Source of the DNA: Prochlorococcus sp. AG-402-P16
GTDB taxonomy: Bacteria > Cyanobacteriota > Cyanobacteriia > PCC-6307 > Cyanobiaceae
DNA: 64,000 bases
Assembly: GCA_003216295.1 (NCBI GenBank)
Contig: QCJB01000007.1
Span: 1-64,000 of the forward strand
Direction of reading: 5' to 3'
The position numbers and the translations under genes are program-made. This document shows positions 63,881 to 64,000 of this stretch, piece by piece (the stretch's first letter is position 1; each line of letters begins with the position of its first letter). The notes under the pieces were generated by a model. It saw only the letters and a list, made by a program, of their open reading frames with translations, did no database searches and was not told where the DNA came from.

Positions 63881-64000
63881 ATGGATTTAAAACCTCTAAT
63901 ACCAATTGGAGCAGAAATATCAGTAAACAAGTCAAAAATAGAAAATGTGCTTCCAACAAAAATATTAGATAAATTGCCTAAAATAATAAATGCTAAGGTG
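63881..64000 (+). CDS. Start of a protein cut by the window end
   Basis: ATG at 63881 begins an open frame of at least 40 residues (MDLKPLIPIGAEISVNKSKI...) that continues past the right edge. The sequence looks like a structured soluble protein. It is too short to identify. Confidence 0.6.
   Translation, partial: MDLKPLIPIGAEISVNKSKIENVLPTKILDKLPKIINAKV

Noticed and set aside
1..64000. CRISPR arrays, insertion sequences, rRNA operon, prophage
   Set aside because: I looked for spaced direct repeats, transposase motifs, rRNA sequence and phage genes and found none.

Overview
The window looks like a chromosome segment of a marine picocyanobacterium, most likely Prochlorococcus. It is strongly AT-rich and tightly packed. 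It carries photosystem I (psaK), cytochrome b6f (petN) and thylakoid (thf1, PAM68-like) genes, many small proteins typical of picocyanobacteria, and an osmolyte module for glucosylglycerate. The low GC and gene set suggest a streamlined, possibly low-light (NATL-like) lineage. That assignment is inferred from recognition of gene families, not from a database search.

Layout. 0-2.7 kb: a DnaJ-like co-chaperone (cut by the window edge) overlapping a DnaK, on the minus strand. 2.8-5.5 kb: pstC-pstA-pstB phosphate importer without pstS. 5.5-10.2 kb: tRNA-Ser(GGA), an inositol-monophosphatase-family enzyme, hisZ, htpG, rpmB. 10.3-11.8 kb: a peroxiredoxin, two small membrane proteins (DUF2499, DUF3593) and psaK. 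11.9-22.7 kb: dxs, ilvA, scpB, a YggT protein, a MazG-like pyrophosphohydrolase, pyk, a MacB/FtsX-type permease, ftsH, clpP and thf1. 22.7-27.2 kb: a low-density, very AT-rich stretch with petN, several tiny membrane ORFs, orphan hypotheticals and one GT39-like membrane glycosyltransferase. 27.2-33.5 kb: secF, secD, pdhB, a 31-residue membrane peptide, DUF3082, ispE, rsmA. 33.5-36.4 kb: rlmH, then a 70-bp near-perfect palindrome in front of umuD-umuC, then a small HExxH-type protein. 36.4-54.7 kb: housekeeping genes (dnaG, ruvA, rpsO, PAM68-like, intact dnaE, gatA, rlmB, mini-RNase III, STAS, carA, trpD), an ABC exporter half-transporter and msrA. 54.7-57.4 kb: small membrane proteins, tRNA-Pro(GGG), uppP and a GIY-YIG-like membrane protein. 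57.5-62.4 kb: the glucosylglycerate module. 62.4-64 kb: a TauE/SafE permease and small hypotheticals.

How the genes work together. The clearest functional unit is glucosylglycerate metabolism. GpgS and a phosphatase make the compatible solute from 3-phosphoglycerate and NDP-glucose. A GH13 phosphorylase and a glycerate kinase on the opposite strand can return it to glucose-1-phosphate and phosphoglycerate. A second unit is the UmuD/UmuC translesion polymerase, whose promoter sits inside a long palindrome with a LexA-like box at its centre. A third theme is the large number of very short single-helix membrane proteins (31-62 residues) beside photosynthesis or secretion genes. I saw no CRISPR array, transposase, prophage or integrase.
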